A stretch of 64,000 nucleotides of DNA from Clostridium beijerinckii (GCF_036699995.1 NZ_CP144906.1:2991001-3055000), one strand, 5' to 3'; counted from the first letter of the stretch, positions 8,441 through 17,220 are shown. The notes: generated from the sequence alone by a model not told the origin. Program-made: numbers and translations.

Positions 8441-8493
8441 TATTATGTAAATAAAATGCTAATTAAATATTAACGAGAATCAGTTCTGATTTA

Positions 8494-8542
8494 TTTTTTA
8501 TAAAAATGACAACACTAAATATCTGAAAAAATTAGTGTTGTC
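8494..8542 (-). terminator. Terminator after the VOC-protein gene
   Basis: Perfect 11-bp arms GACAACACTAA (8508-8518) and TTAGTGTTGTC (8532-8542). On the minus strand the stem is followed by an AT-rich run with T tracts. It stands 128 nt beyond the stop of the gene at 8670. Confidence 0.6.
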
Positions 8543-8669
8543 CATTATATTTGATAATAATCGATCGTTAACTATAAAAAGTTAATTCTACTCGCCTTTA
8601 TATCACTTCACTTACAATTTTTGTAATAGCTTTTCCATCGCACTGAAATATTTTGAGGATTATTGCATA

Positions 8670-9062
8670 TTAATCTGTAAATCTCAACAAATAACCATCT
8701 GGATCTTGTATAAGAAACTCTTTCTGAATGTGCTCTTCTCCATCACAAAGATATGTTGTTTCTTTTAATTCCCTATAAATTTTGATTTGGTTACTTTTAA
8801 CGACCTCGTATAATTTTTCAACATCACTACAAGCTATGGAGAAATTTATTCCTCTGCCTAGTGGGTATTCTAAAATATCAACAATCCATCCGTCTAAATG
8901 AATTTCTTCAAACATAAATTGACTTTCACCATAAGATAAGAATATGAATTTTTCAGTTACTCTTTCATATTCTAATTTGAACCCTAAAATTGATATATAA
9001 AACTGTTTTGTATACTCAATATTAGATACTGATAATTCCGGTATTAATGCATTAAATTTCAT
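8670..9062 (-). CDS. VOC-family protein (glyoxalase / bleomycin-resistance fold)
   Basis: A 130-residue protein with two beta-alpha-beta-beta-beta modules (about 4-60 and 75-130). The second ends with FLIQDPDGYLLRF, where the family's metal-binding Glu is replaced by Leu/Arg, as in bleomycin-binding members. It may bind and sequester a drug rather than catalyse. It is monocistronic, with its own extended -10 upstream and a terminator downstream. Confidence 0.8.
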   Translation of the reverse strand: MKFNALIPELSVSNIEYTKQFYISILGFKLEYERVTEKFIFLSYGESQFMFEEIHLDGWIVDILEYPLGRGINFSIACSDVEKLYEVVKSNQIKIYRELKETTYLCDGEEHIQKEFLIQDPDGYLLRFTD

Positions 9063-9173
9063 AATTATTCTCCTAAAGATATTATATTGATAGCGCTTTT
9101 GTTGACTTTTGACATTGTTTTTATTTGTTTTAAAGTAGTGATTATTCCTAAAGTCAACCCTTGCTATCCATAA

Positions 9174-9182
9174 ATTATAGCA
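9174..9182 (-). promoter_or_regulatory. Extended -10 promoter element of the VOC gene
   Basis: TGCTATAAT (9182-9174, minus strand) about 110 nt before the start at 9062; the wider word TTTACAAAATATGCTATAAT closely matches the copy at 8432. The rest of the 9063-9374 gap holds only this and the terminator at 9314. Confidence 0.4.
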
Positions 9183-9313
9183 TATTTTGTAAATAAGTAT
9201 TGTTTAAGTGCCAACATATTACTTCTCTTACTGGCGATATTATAAACTTAGACCAAGTATTTATATATATTACCTAAGTTATATAAACACCTATATATGT
9301 TCTCAGATAAATT

Positions 9314-9352
9314 AAAACCATGAAATATCATTATAAGATACCTCATGGTTTT
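9314..9352 (-). terminator. Terminator of the sigma/anti-sigma operon
   Basis: Arms AAAACCATGA (9314-9323) and TCATGGTTTT (9343-9352) pair perfectly. On the minus strand the stem ends in TTTT followed by AATTT. It lies 23 nt after the anti-sigma stop. Confidence 0.65.
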
Positions 9353-9374
9353 ATAAGCTTTAAAAATAGTATAG

Positions 9375-10538
9375 TTAACTTATCATATCTAACATTGTCT
9401 TTTCATTAATACCATCTTCAGTTGAAATTGAATATGATATATCATCCTTTTTCCATGTTGCTAAGTTATACTCTTCATTTTTATTTCCTTCAAGAGTTAC
9501 GTCTATACCATTTACTTTTACTGTATTCTTAACTTGATAGGTATTATAATCTCCACTTATATTATCAGTGCTTTTACCTGCTCTGAAAATCATATTGTTA
9601 TTACCATTGTTATAATCTACTTGTATCATTTCATTTGATATAACACTTACATTTTCTACTTTAAATCCATTAGGCAATGTTTTTAATGGATTTACTTTCA
9701 AATTCAATGCTTTTTCCGCTTCATCTAATGTCTTATATTCTTGACTATAACCTACATTTTTGTCCATTACAACCGATGTACTAGAGACACTATCATCTGT
9801 ATCATCTTCTGATATTTTATTTTCCTTTACATCTTCTGGAGCTGTTTTTTGATCTGTGCTTGTTGGATTTTTTTCTTCTTTATTATTATTATCATCTTTA
9901 TGATTCGTTTTTGAAGAAGTATTTGAATTTTCTATAGCCTTATTATCAGTAACTTTATTATCATTATTATTATTTTCGGATGTCTGCCTCTTCTTTTCCT
10001 CTAATCCTGAGTTAGATTGTAAATTGTTTTTTACTTCCTGCCCAGCTTTTGAGGCATTATTGGTATTTTTGTTCACATGATTACTGCCATTATTATAGTT
10101 ATTATCATTTTTATTATTATTTCTATTATTTTGATTTACAGCTATCTCTTCTTTATGATCACTGTCAGATGCTTCTTTACTATCATTATTATAGATCAAT
10201 TCACTATCATCACTAGATTTTAAGTCATTATTCTTATCCTCATGATTTTCTTCCACTTCAGTCTGTTCTAAATCATTAGACGCATGTTTGAAAAGCATAG
10301 GATAACTTTTAGCTACACTTAAACATATAAGTATTGCACCACAGGCTGCCGCCATTTGCATATTTCTTTTAACATTATATTTCTTTACTTTTGGCATAGT
10401 AGTTTCAACTTTTATTTCTTTTTCTTCATTGTTATCATTTTTATTTTCAGCCAAAACATTTTGGAGTATTCTTTTTTTCATATCATCATTCATCACTATT
10501 TTATTTAGTTCTTCTTTATATTTCTTACTCAAAATCAT
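9375..10538 (-). CDS. Membrane anti-sigma factor with shared C-terminal sensor domain
   Basis: A 387-residue single-pass protein. Residues 1-57 are cytoplasmic and would hold the sigma factor, 60-83 are the membrane helix, and about 85-255 are a low-complexity Asn/Asp/Lys/Ser linker. Residues about 263-387 form a folded extracellular domain related to DUF4367-type anti-sigma ends. That domain is paralogous to the C-terminus of the secreted protein at 11709-12881. The gene overlaps the sigma stop by 14 nt. The ATG is only 3 nt from AAGGAGG; a TTG at 10532 would be better spaced and may be the real start. Confidence 0.75.
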   Translation of the reverse strand: MILSKKYKEELNKIVMNDDMKKRILQNVLAENKNDNNEEKEIKVETTMPKVKKYNVKRNMQMAAACGAILICLSVAKSYPMLFKHASNDLEQTEVEENHEDKNNDLKSSDDSELIYNNDSKEASDSDHKEEIAVNQNNRNNNKNDNNYNNGSNHVNKNTNNASKAGQEVKNNLQSNSGLEEKKRQTSENNNNDNKVTDNKAIENSNTSSKTNHKDDNNNKEEKNPTSTDQKTAPEDVKENKISEDDTDDSVSSTSVVMDKNVGYSQEYKTLDEAEKALNLKVNPLKTLPNGFKVENVSVISNEMIQVDYNNGNNNMIFRAGKSTDNISGDYNTYQVKNTVKVNGIDVTLEGNKNEEYNLATWKKDDISYSISTEDGINEKTMLDMIS

Positions 10539-11016
10539 ACTCCTCCTTCAGCTCTATTTTTAACATATTTCTTCCTCTGCTAAGTAATGATCTTACTGTA
10601 GCTTCTTTCTTATTTACTATATTTGATATTTCAACCGTAGTATAGCCTTCATAATAATATAAATGAATAATTTCTCTATATTTCAGTGGAAGTTTCATAA
10701 CCTGATTTAAAACATTGTTATCTTTATATTCATCATAATAGGGCATATCAGTTAACTCTACATGCTTTTTAAACCATACTGATTTCAACTTATTTTTGCA
10801 TATATTTCTGGTAACACAAATAAGCCAATGCTTTTTGTGATCGTCGCTTTCAAATATCTCTATATTTTTAAGCAATTGTACAAAAACATCTTGAACAGCA
10901 TCTTCTGCATCGTATATATTTTTCATATATGAATATGCAAGCCTCAGCAGCATATCTCCATAATGATCTAAATCTTGTGAAATAATTTCATCCGTACGCA
11001 ATGAAACATCTTTCAT
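10525..11016 (-). CDS. ECF-type RNA polymerase sigma factor
   Basis: A 163-residue sigma factor. Region 2 covers DLDHYGDMLLRLAYSYMKN and DAEDAVQDVF; region 4 covers KLPLKYREIIHLYYYEGYT plus the helix-turn-helix VEISNIVNKKEATVRSLLSR. The frame is open upstream to 11172, but those codons belong to a dispersed non-coding repeat (copy at 53850). Starting at ATG 11016 (MKDVSLRTDEI, after GGATGAG) gives normal family length. It is translationally coupled to the anti-sigma gene. Confidence 0.82.
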   Translation of the reverse strand: MKDVSLRTDEIISQDLDHYGDMLLRLAYSYMKNIYDAEDAVQDVFVQLLKNIEIFESDDHKKHWLICVTRNICKNKLKSVWFKKHVELTDMPYYDEYKDNNVLNQVMKLPLKYREIIHLYYYEGYTTVEISNIVNKKEATVRSLLSRGRNMLKIELKEEYDFE

Positions 11017-11058
11017 TAAAAAACTCATCCTTCCATCCAGTAGCACAACAATGTATTG

Positions 11059-11114
11059 TAGATATTCAACTTTAAAACTAAATTTATGTGGTAACTTACC
11101 GAAATCATAAATAT
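11059..11114. repeat. Dispersed 56-bp repeat, copy 1
   Basis: 51 of 56 bases match 53850-53905, same orientation. It lies just upstream of the sigma factor start. The minus-strand frame through both copies reads nearly alike (IYDFGKLPHKFSFKV here, IYYFGKLSQKFSFKV there), but copy 2 then hits a stop. Confidence 0.65.
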
Positions 11115-11708
11115 TTTGTTCCGAAAAGCTATGAAAATATCGCCGAAGATTCCAAGGTGTAGATTTCACCATTTTAGCAACTAAATATGTTTATCTAATA
11201 AATACCATATCAAAAGTTATAGTATTGCTTAAATCTATATTTCAAACTGTTTATCCATAGTCCCAAAATTAACTCTTCCTTATTATTCATGTCTCTACTT
11301 ATGTTACTTGTTATTTAAATTTCTTTCTAATACAAGTTCTGATTAACTTACTTTATTTAATTGTAATTATAATAATATGTAATGAGAATTATTTGCTAGA
11401 ATATATAATCATAAACTTGGTTAATATGTATCTATATTTTTTTACAAAACCTGTTTTGAACCTCTAGATAGAAACCAGATACATATTTGCTATGGTGTTA
11501 CTTGAAATTTATCTTAGTAAATATCCTTAGATAGAGGTTGTCCTAGATATTGCATATCTAAAACTTGTTTATGAAATATGCATAAATAGATAAAACCTTC
11601 TTCTTAGAACATTCCAGTAAAAATTTCATCAATCCATATGAAGAAATATGTATTGAATTTCTATCATTTGAGGCACAAATTAGGTCTTTGTGTTGATTTT
11701 CCGTATAA
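11115..11708. other. Intergenic region between sigma factor and secreted protein genes
   Basis: About 590 bp of AT-rich DNA without a supportable ORF. It must hold the promoter of the sigma operon. I could not find a confident ECF-type or housekeeping promoter, nor a clear terminator for the secreted protein gene. Confidence 0.4.
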
Positions 11709-12881
11709 CTAAAAAGTACTTTTTACAATATTAATAATATCATCTTGTTTCATACCATCATTTAGTGAGATAGAATATGACATATTATTTACGCTCCAAA
11801 CGGCAACTTTAATAAGATTGTCATCTCCTTTTAATTTTACATTGATTCCGTTTAAATTTACAGTATTATTGATTTTATAGTTGTTATAATCACCACTTAT
11901 ATCATAAGTTCCTTGTCCCATTCTAAATATGATGTCATTTTGTTTGTTTACATAGCATATTTGAAATAAATCTCTTGATATAGTATTTATATATTTTATA
12001 TTGTATTTACCTAATAATTCTTTTGGCACTGTAATCTTAAATTTTAATGCTTTTTGTGCTTCGTCTATAGTATCAAATCTCTCAATAGGACTTATTATAT
12101 CATCTGCATCTTCAGGTTTATTTACTACTGTAGCAGCTGGTTTACCATCCCATTTTCCATTTTCATCTACTTTATATCCATCTGGGGTTACTGTGCCTGC
12201 AGCCATTTCTCCATTATTTAATAAATAGTACCAATGGCCATTAGTTTGAACCCATCCTCTTTGCATTATGCCATTATTATTCATGAAATACCACTTATTA
12301 TTTATTAATTTCCATCCTACTGCTAACTCCCCATTAGCTGAATAAATCCATTGTCCATCTTTATCTCTTACAAAAAAGCTTCCTACTGTTTTTTGATCAT
12401 TGAATATGGAATTATATAAATTTATTGGCACGTATATAGTATTATCATCTATTATAGTTTCTGCACCTAATACATGCATCACAGCTAATACCATAGTATC
12501 AGGATCAGTACTTGTATACCCAAAACCATCTGTTCCTACATAAACATTTATTTTAATTTTACCATTGTCTAATCTTACAGTTTTATTATCCTTATCTGCT
12601 TCAACTTTAAAACCAAGACTTTCTGCTGTAAATTTAAGTGGAACCATAATTTTGCCTTTATATATTAAAACTCCATTTCTTCCAATTTCAATATTTTTTC
12701 CGCATATTGCTACCTTGTTAATATCAACATCCTTAGGTGCATAGCTTGATATTGGAACAGTATCATCAATAATATTCGCTGGATTAGATTTGTGTCTTGA
12801 TATATCATCTGCTGCAAATGCTTGAGCTGACATCCCCACAATTGTTACTGCTGTTAATAAACCTATCATTAATTTTTTCAT
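11709..12881 (-). CDS. Secreted cell-wall-binding protein with anti-sigma-like C-terminal domain
   Basis: A 390-residue exported protein. Residues 1-24 are a signal peptide ending SAQAFA-AD. About 53-165 resemble the copper-amine-oxidase N-terminal (stalk-like) domain (GKIMVPLKFTAESLGFKV). About 176-245 are three choline-binding-type wall repeats (GWVQTNGHWYYL). About 262-390 match the anti-sigma C-terminus encoded next door: TIDEAQKAL against TLDEAEKAL, ISGDYNNYKINNTVNLNGI against ISGDYNTYQVKNTVKVNGI. GAAGGAGA precedes the ATG. It is probably in the sigma factor's regulon and may share or compete for its ligand. Confidence 0.8.
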   Translation of the reverse strand: MKKLMIGLLTAVTIVGMSAQAFAADDISRHKSNPANIIDDTVPISSYAPKDVDINKVAICGKNIEIGRNGVLIYKGKIMVPLKFTAESLGFKVEADKDNKTVRLDNGKIKINVYVGTDGFGYTSTDPDTMVLAVMHVLGAETIIDDNTIYVPINLYNSIFNDQKTVGSFFVRDKDGQWIYSANGELAVGWKLINNKWYFMNNNGIMQRGWVQTNGHWYYLLNNGEMAAGTVTPDGYKVDENGKWDGKPAATVVNKPEDADDIISPIERFDTIDEAQKALKFKITVPKELLGKYNIKYINTISRDLFQICYVNKQNDIIFRMGQGTYDISGDYNNYKINNTVNLNGINVKLKGDDNLIKVAVWSVNNMSYSISLNDGMKQDDIINIVKSTF

Positions 12882-12957
12882 AATCTTATCTTCTCCTTCT
12901 AAGCTCGCACAATCTAATATTATATTTATTTTTATGTGCTCACGTATTAATTTTTCA

Positions 12958-13068
12958 TTTTAGGCACTTGAAAGAAAATAACAAGTCCAAAATTGCCATG
13001 AGCATATCAGGCAAGAAGACAAATAGCACTCATAGTGGACCGGACATATTAGTGTTATCTGCCTAAAA
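12958..13068. repeat. MITE-like element with TTTTAGGCA inverted ends, copy 1
   Basis: 111 bp bounded by TTTTAGGCA (12958) and TGCCTAAAA (13060-13068). Its left part (TGAAAGAAAATAACAAGTCC) closely matches the element at 56567-56642. An internal imperfect hairpin pairs ATAGCACT with AGTGTTAT. No ORF. The rest of the 12882-13524 gap shows nothing else. Confidence 0.55.
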
Positions 13069-13524
13069 AGCATGATTGAATATAAGCTGACAGATGGACT
13101 AGTTATTTTTTGATTGCCTTTATATTAGTAATACAATCCAACTTAGAGAAGTGTTGCAAAAAAATTAAAATTTTTATAAATATTTTTAGGTTGGTGTAGA
13201 ATCAAAGATTTTTTATGTGTATTTTTTAAGAATCATATGATAGTTCTCTTTTATATTACTATTATTAAGTAAATAAAAAGGCCATATATGAATATCATTA
13301 CTTATTACTTATCGTTTTAATGAACTTCTTATATATAAATAATGGTATATTTTAAGCATATCTACATTGCCTGCTATCTATAGTGTACTTTTCTTGATAA
13401 CATACTAACATTCTTCTATACTTACTTTCAAGTAACATTGTTACTTTATTGTGTGTATTTACATATATAACCAGGCATCGTAAAATATTATTATAAAAAT
13501 ACTAATGTGAAAAGGAGAAAACAT

Positions 13525-13722
13525 ATGAAAACACTTGTTATTTCAGCTCATCCAGATATAGAGAGTTCAAAAGTAAATAAAGTATGGAAGAGAGAATTAC
13601 TTAAATATCCTGATGAAATTACCATTCATGAACTGTACAAAGAATATCCTGATTGGAATATAGATGCCATTAATGAAAGTAATATAGTCTGTGTCCACTT
13701 TATCTCATCGTTTAAATACTGA
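13525..13722 (+). pseudogene. Truncated flavodoxin-like NAD(P)H quinone oxidoreductase
   Basis: ATG at 13525 follows AAAGGAG. The product MKTLVISAHPDIESSKVNKV then ELYKEYPDWNID is the N-terminal 50 residues of the Flavodoxin_2 / KefF family, normally about 175 residues long. The coding match stops where a palindromic element (13684-13743) begins, and the frame ends at 13722. It is a 5' fragment with an intact ribosome site but no active site. A GTG at 13507 is also open but lacks a ribosome site. Confidence 0.7.
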
Positions 13723-13743
13723 AATGAAGTAGACACAGACTAT
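13684..13743. repeat. 60-bp palindromic element at the truncation point
   Basis: ATAGTCTGTGTC (13684-13695) and GACACAGACTAT (13732-13743) are perfect 12-bp inverted ends; after one mismatch the pairing continues inward (ACTT / AAGT). There is no T-run on either strand. It could be the scar of a mobile element, or it may act as a terminator for the aldolase operon ending at 13786. Confidence 0.5.
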
Positions 13744-13785
13744 TTACACGGGAAAATTATTTAATGAAATTCGCTTTTTTATCTT

Positions 13786-14652
13786 TTATTTGTAATATTT
13801 TACTTTGTCTTGATCATTAAATAAATTTATTTTATGATAAATAACTTCCTTCATAGCTTCTATACATGGTGGATAAATTGCATTTGGTTCACGAGCACCT
13901 AAATCCTCTGTTAATATTTCACGGCATTTCTTATAAAATGCATCTTTTATATCACTAGAAATATTTATTTTAGATATTCCTAATTTTACAGACTCAGCAA
14001 TTTCATCATCTGAATTAGCTGATCCTCCGTGTAATACTAATGGAATTTGTACAATTTCTCTTATAGTTTTTAATAAATCCAATCTTAATTTTGGTTTCAT
14101 ATTTTTAGGATAAATTCCATGAGATGTACCAATAGCAATTGCTAGAGTGTCTACACCAGTTCTTTCAACAAACTCTTTTGCTTTTTCTGGATCTGTATAT
14201 ATTATTTCATCAGCTCCATATTCTCCGCCATTACCAGTTGTCCCTATAGTTCCAAGTTCAGCTTCAACCGAAACATTAATTGGATGTGCTGCTTCTACTA
14301 CCTTTTTTGTAATTGCAATATTTTCTTCAAAGGACATATGTGAAGCATCAATCATTACTGATGTAAACCCACATTTTATTGCTCTTAAAATCTGCTCAAA
14401 AGTTCCACCATGATCCAAATGAATAACTACTGGTACATTTGATTTAAAAGCTTCTTCCTTTACACTTGCTATAAAGCTGTCTTCTACAAATGACAATTCA
14501 TCTGGATGTATTGCAATAATTACTGGAGCTTGTTTTTCTTTACAAGCTTCCATTACACCTCTTAAAATCATATTGCTGCTTGTATTAAAAGCTGGCACAG
14601 CAAATTTATTTTCTTGAGCTACAGATAACAACTCTTTCATATTTATTAACAT
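13786..14652 (-). CDS. Class II ketose-bisphosphate aldolase family protein (second of two)
   Basis: A 288-residue zinc-dependent aldolase barrel. VIHLDHGG carries the catalytic Asp and first zinc His, SVEAELGTIG the Glu, AIGTSHG the second His and VLHGGSA the third. The family cleaves fructose-1,6-, tagatose-1,6- or related ketose phosphates to DHAP and an aldehyde. It is the last gene of the PTS operon and a divergent paralog of the gene just upstream. Its substrate should be the phosphate made by the linked PTS. Confidence 0.85.
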   Translation of the reverse strand: MLINMKELLSVAQENKFAVPAFNTSSNMILRGVMEACKEKQAPVIIAIHPDELSFVEDSFIASVKEEAFKSNVPVVIHLDHGGTFEQILRAIKCGFTSVMIDASHMSFEENIAITKKVVEAAHPINVSVEAELGTIGTTGNGGEYGADEIIYTDPEKAKEFVERTGVDTLAIAIGTSHGIYPKNMKPKLRLDLLKTIREIVQIPLVLHGGSANSDDEIAESVKLGISKINISSDIKDAFYKKCREILTEDLGAREPNAIYPPCIEAMKEVIYHKINLFNDQDKVKYYK

Positions 14653-14712
14653 AATATCATTCTCCTTTTTATTTCAATTTGTATTTCAAAATTATTACAT
14701 TGAATATCTTTA

Positions 14713-15567
14713 CTACTGATTTTTATTATTTGACCCTGATAACCTAATGTAACTTCTCACCAATTCGATACTTTCTCGTTCAACTTTATGCATTAGGACA
14801 TAGTAGTTAATGTTTGGATCTTTTTGTAGTATCGTTTTTATAGCTTCAACATTTGCATTCATAAAATCACAACCAACATTAATTTTATTAATACCATATT
14901 TAACAGCCTTTAAAATATTATCTCTTCCTGAGCCAGAACCTCCGTGAAGTACTAGTGGCATTTTTGTTAATTCCTTAATAGTTTTCAATCTTTCAAAATC
15001 AAATTCTGGTATCATTCCATCAGGATAATTTCCATGCGACGTGCCAATTGATATTGCCAATGCATCAATTCCAGTTTCTTTAGCAAACTTTAATGCCTCT
15101 TCTGGATTCGTATACATATGATCATTTGTAAATGCACGCCCTTCTGTAGCACCCAAGCACCCGATTTCACCTTCAACACTAACACCCTTTGGATGAGCAT
15201 AATTTACAACTTCTCTTGTCATGTCGATATTTCCCTGCAATCCAAAGCGTGATGCGTCTACCATTACTGATGAAAAACCATCATCTATTGCTTTTTTTAA
15301 AAATATAACTTCTTGTCCATGATCAAAGTTTAAGGCTACATTTATAGATGTTCTACTCGCTAGTGTTTTCACAATAGGAGTTATTAGTTCACTATCACAG
15401 TGATCAATTAAATGTTCTTGATATAAATTGATTATAATAGGTGCATTTTCTAGCTCTGCAGCCTTAATTACACTTCTTGCTGTCTCCAAATTAAAGCAAT
15501 TAATAGCCATAACTGCATAATTTTCTTCATTTGCTTTTTTCAGCATTTCTCTCATAGAAACATACAT
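14713..15567 (-). CDS. Class II ketose-bisphosphate aldolase family protein (first of two)
   Basis: A 284-residue class II aldolase: ALNFDHGQ (where the usual L-D-H is F-D-H), SVEGEIGCLG, SIGTSHG and VLHGGSGSG carry the active-site and zinc residues. It starts 27 nt after the EIIC gene and is followed 60 nt later by a second aldolase. Both keep their zinc ligands, so both look active; they may form a heteromer or act on two stereoisomers. Confidence 0.85.
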   Translation of the reverse strand: MYVSMREMLKKANEENYAVMAINCFNLETARSVIKAAELENAPIIINLYQEHLIDHCDSELITPIVKTLASRTSINVALNFDHGQEVIFLKKAIDDGFSSVMVDASRFGLQGNIDMTREVVNYAHPKGVSVEGEIGCLGATEGRAFTNDHMYTNPEEALKFAKETGIDALAISIGTSHGNYPDGMIPEFDFERLKTIKELTKMPLVLHGGSGSGRDNILKAVKYGINKINVGCDFMNANVEAIKTILQKDPNINYYVLMHKVERESIELVRSYIRLSGSNNKNQ

Positions 15568-15594
15568 AGCACTTCTCCTTATCTATACGAATAT

Positions 15595-16674
15595 TTATTT
15601 TATTTCTATACCTGATAAATCCACTTGTTCCTCTTCTTCCTCTTCTTCATATATTTTTTCTTTAGCGTCTTTTTTAAGAGCTACAAGTAAAATTGCTGTA
15701 ATAACTGATCCAACACCTAATGCTACTAAGAAACCAATTGGATTTTGCATTGCGGGTACAATAAACATTCCTCCTGATGGAACTGGAGATCCAACATTTA
15801 ATAGCATGATTAACGCACCGCCAACAGCTGCACCAAAAGAACAAGAGAAAATTACACGAAGTGGATCAACTGCTGCAATAGGGATAACACCTTCAGTAAT
15901 CATACATATACCCATTGGAAATGCTATTTTTATATTATCTGACTCACCCTTAGTATATCTAGATCTTCTTATTAACCATGATAATGTAACTCCAAAAGGT
16001 GGAATCATAGAAGCACAAATCTTAATAGCTTCTGGACCATAAACTCCTTGTAATAGAAGTCCATCTGCAAAAAGAGATGCAACTTTATTAACAGGCCCAC
16101 CAAAATCAAACGCTGCCATAGCACCCATAATAGCACCAAACACGGCTTTTGATCCCCCTTGCATGTTGTTAAGCATATTTGTAAGTGCAGCTGAAGCTGC
16201 TGCTATAGGCCTGCCAATTACAAAAAACATAACTAATCCTATGACTACAGAAGATATTAATGGAATGATCATCATTGGCAATAACCCTTGGGCCCACTTA
16301 GGTACAACTATGACTTTCTTTAGATAATTTACAAAATAACCTGCAAGATAACCTCCAAGCATTCCACCTAAGAAACCAGCACCCATAGCATTGGCTACCA
16401 TACCCATCAATAAACCTGGTGCAATACCAGGGCGGTCTGCAATAGAGTATGCAATGGCAGCACCCATAACTGAAGGTAACAATCCCATACCAAATACACC
16501 TAGTGAAACTGCAGCCTGCCAAACATTATAAGAACTTTTATAATCAGAAATTAATGATGGATTTCCTCCTGCTAAATTACCGATGGCGATTAATAGACCC
16601 GATGCTACAACTAGTGGAAGCATGTATGATATACCTGTCATAGCATGTTTTTTTAATTGTAATCTTTTTAACAT
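15595..16674 (-). CDS. PTS fructose-family permease, EIIC
   Basis: A 359-residue membrane permease of the fructose/mannitol EII superfamily. It starts MLKRLQLKKHAMTGISYMLP, the usual EIIC-Fru N-terminus, and has about nine hydrophobic segments. Typical loops are present (GFLGGMLGGYLAGY, FDFGGPVNK, MGICMITEGVIPIA). The C-terminus is acidic (EEEEEEEQ) and cytoplasmic. EIIB is a separate gene 30 nt upstream, and no free EIIA gene exists in the cluster; the EIIA is fused to the regulator. The sugar is unknown. Confidence 0.88.
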   Translation of the reverse strand: MLKRLQLKKHAMTGISYMLPLVVASGLLIAIGNLAGGNPSLISDYKSSYNVWQAAVSLGVFGMGLLPSVMGAAIAYSIADRPGIAPGLLMGMVANAMGAGFLGGMLGGYLAGYFVNYLKKVIVVPKWAQGLLPMMIIPLISSVVIGLVMFFVIGRPIAAASAALTNMLNNMQGGSKAVFGAIMGAMAAFDFGGPVNKVASLFADGLLLQGVYGPEAIKICASMIPPFGVTLSWLIRRSRYTKGESDNIKIAFPMGICMITEGVIPIAAVDPLRVIFSCSFGAAVGGALIMLLNVGSPVPSGGMFIVPAMQNPIGFLVALGVGSVITAILLVALKKDAKEKIYEEEEEEEQVDLSGIEIK

Positions 16675-16704
16675 AATAAGTTCTCTCCCCTTTTCACAAA
16701 ATTT

Positions 16705-17019
16705 TTACTTTGACCCTAAATCTTGCTGAATCTTATTAATAAGTGCTTTTGGAGCTTTAATTACAATATCTGTTGAGACATCAATAACTTTCTTTCCTTT
16801 AAATCTCTCCCTCCCTCCTACTTTAATATCTGCTGCGATAATCACTACATCTGCTTCTTCGATCTCTTTAAGACTAAGTTCATCTTCTGTCCCAATTGTT
16901 CCTTGTGTTTCAATATGGATTTCATGGTTCAATGCTTTTGCAGCACGTACTAATTTTTCTTTTGCTATATAAGTGTGTGCAATCCCAGATGTACAAGCTG
17001 CTATTCCTACAATTTTCAT
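16705..17019 (-). CDS. PTS fructose-family EIIB
   Basis: A 104-residue EIIB. The phosphocysteine is Cys9 in AACTSGIAHTYIAKEKL, matching the C-P-T-G-I-A-H-T signature with Pro and Thr changed to Thr and Ser. It takes phosphate from EIIA and passes it to the sugar in EIIC. AAAGGGGGA precedes the ATG. A 344-nt structured leader separates it from the regulator gene. Confidence 0.9.
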   Translation of the reverse strand: MKIVGIAACTSGIAHTYIAKEKLVRAAKALNHEIHIETQGTIGTEDELSLKEIEEADVVIIAADIKVGGRERFKGKKVIDVSTDIVIKAPKALINKIQQDLGSK

Positions 17020-17060
17020 ATAAAGTTGTCCCCCTTTTATTTTTTATTTATATAAAGTGA

Positions 17061-17177
17061 AACTTTTCAGGTGGAGTTTTATACTCCAACTGAATTTAGT
17101 TGAACTTTTCCAGGAGCGTGCAGCCGTTATCTCCCGCTCGTAGAAGAGGGAGTGTTACGGATGCTAGCTATCGGATA
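17061..17177 (-). promoter_or_regulatory. Structured intergenic unit A upstream of the PTS EIIB gene
   Basis: On the minus strand: TTATCC, GATAGCTAGC, then CCGT..ACGG around a CTCCC..GGGAG hairpin, then TCCTGG, AGTTCAACTAAATTCAG and a GGAGT..ACTCC hairpin. Several nested stems suggest a folded RNA leader. Unit B (17221-17339) repeats its landmarks in the same order. Confidence 0.45.
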
Positions 17178-17220
17178 AATTTTATTGTTAAGCATTATAA
17201 AGTTAAACTTGATTAAGGCG

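Noticed and set aside
11017..11172. N-terminal extension of the ECF sigma factor
   Set aside because: It is part of a dispersed repeat, has no ribosome site and makes the protein longer than the family.
12958..13068. CRISPR repeat
   Set aside because: Only one local unit, no regular repeat-spacer array, and the related copy is 43 kb away.
13684..13743. Insertion sequence
   Set aside because: Only 60 bp with no transposase; called a palindromic element instead.
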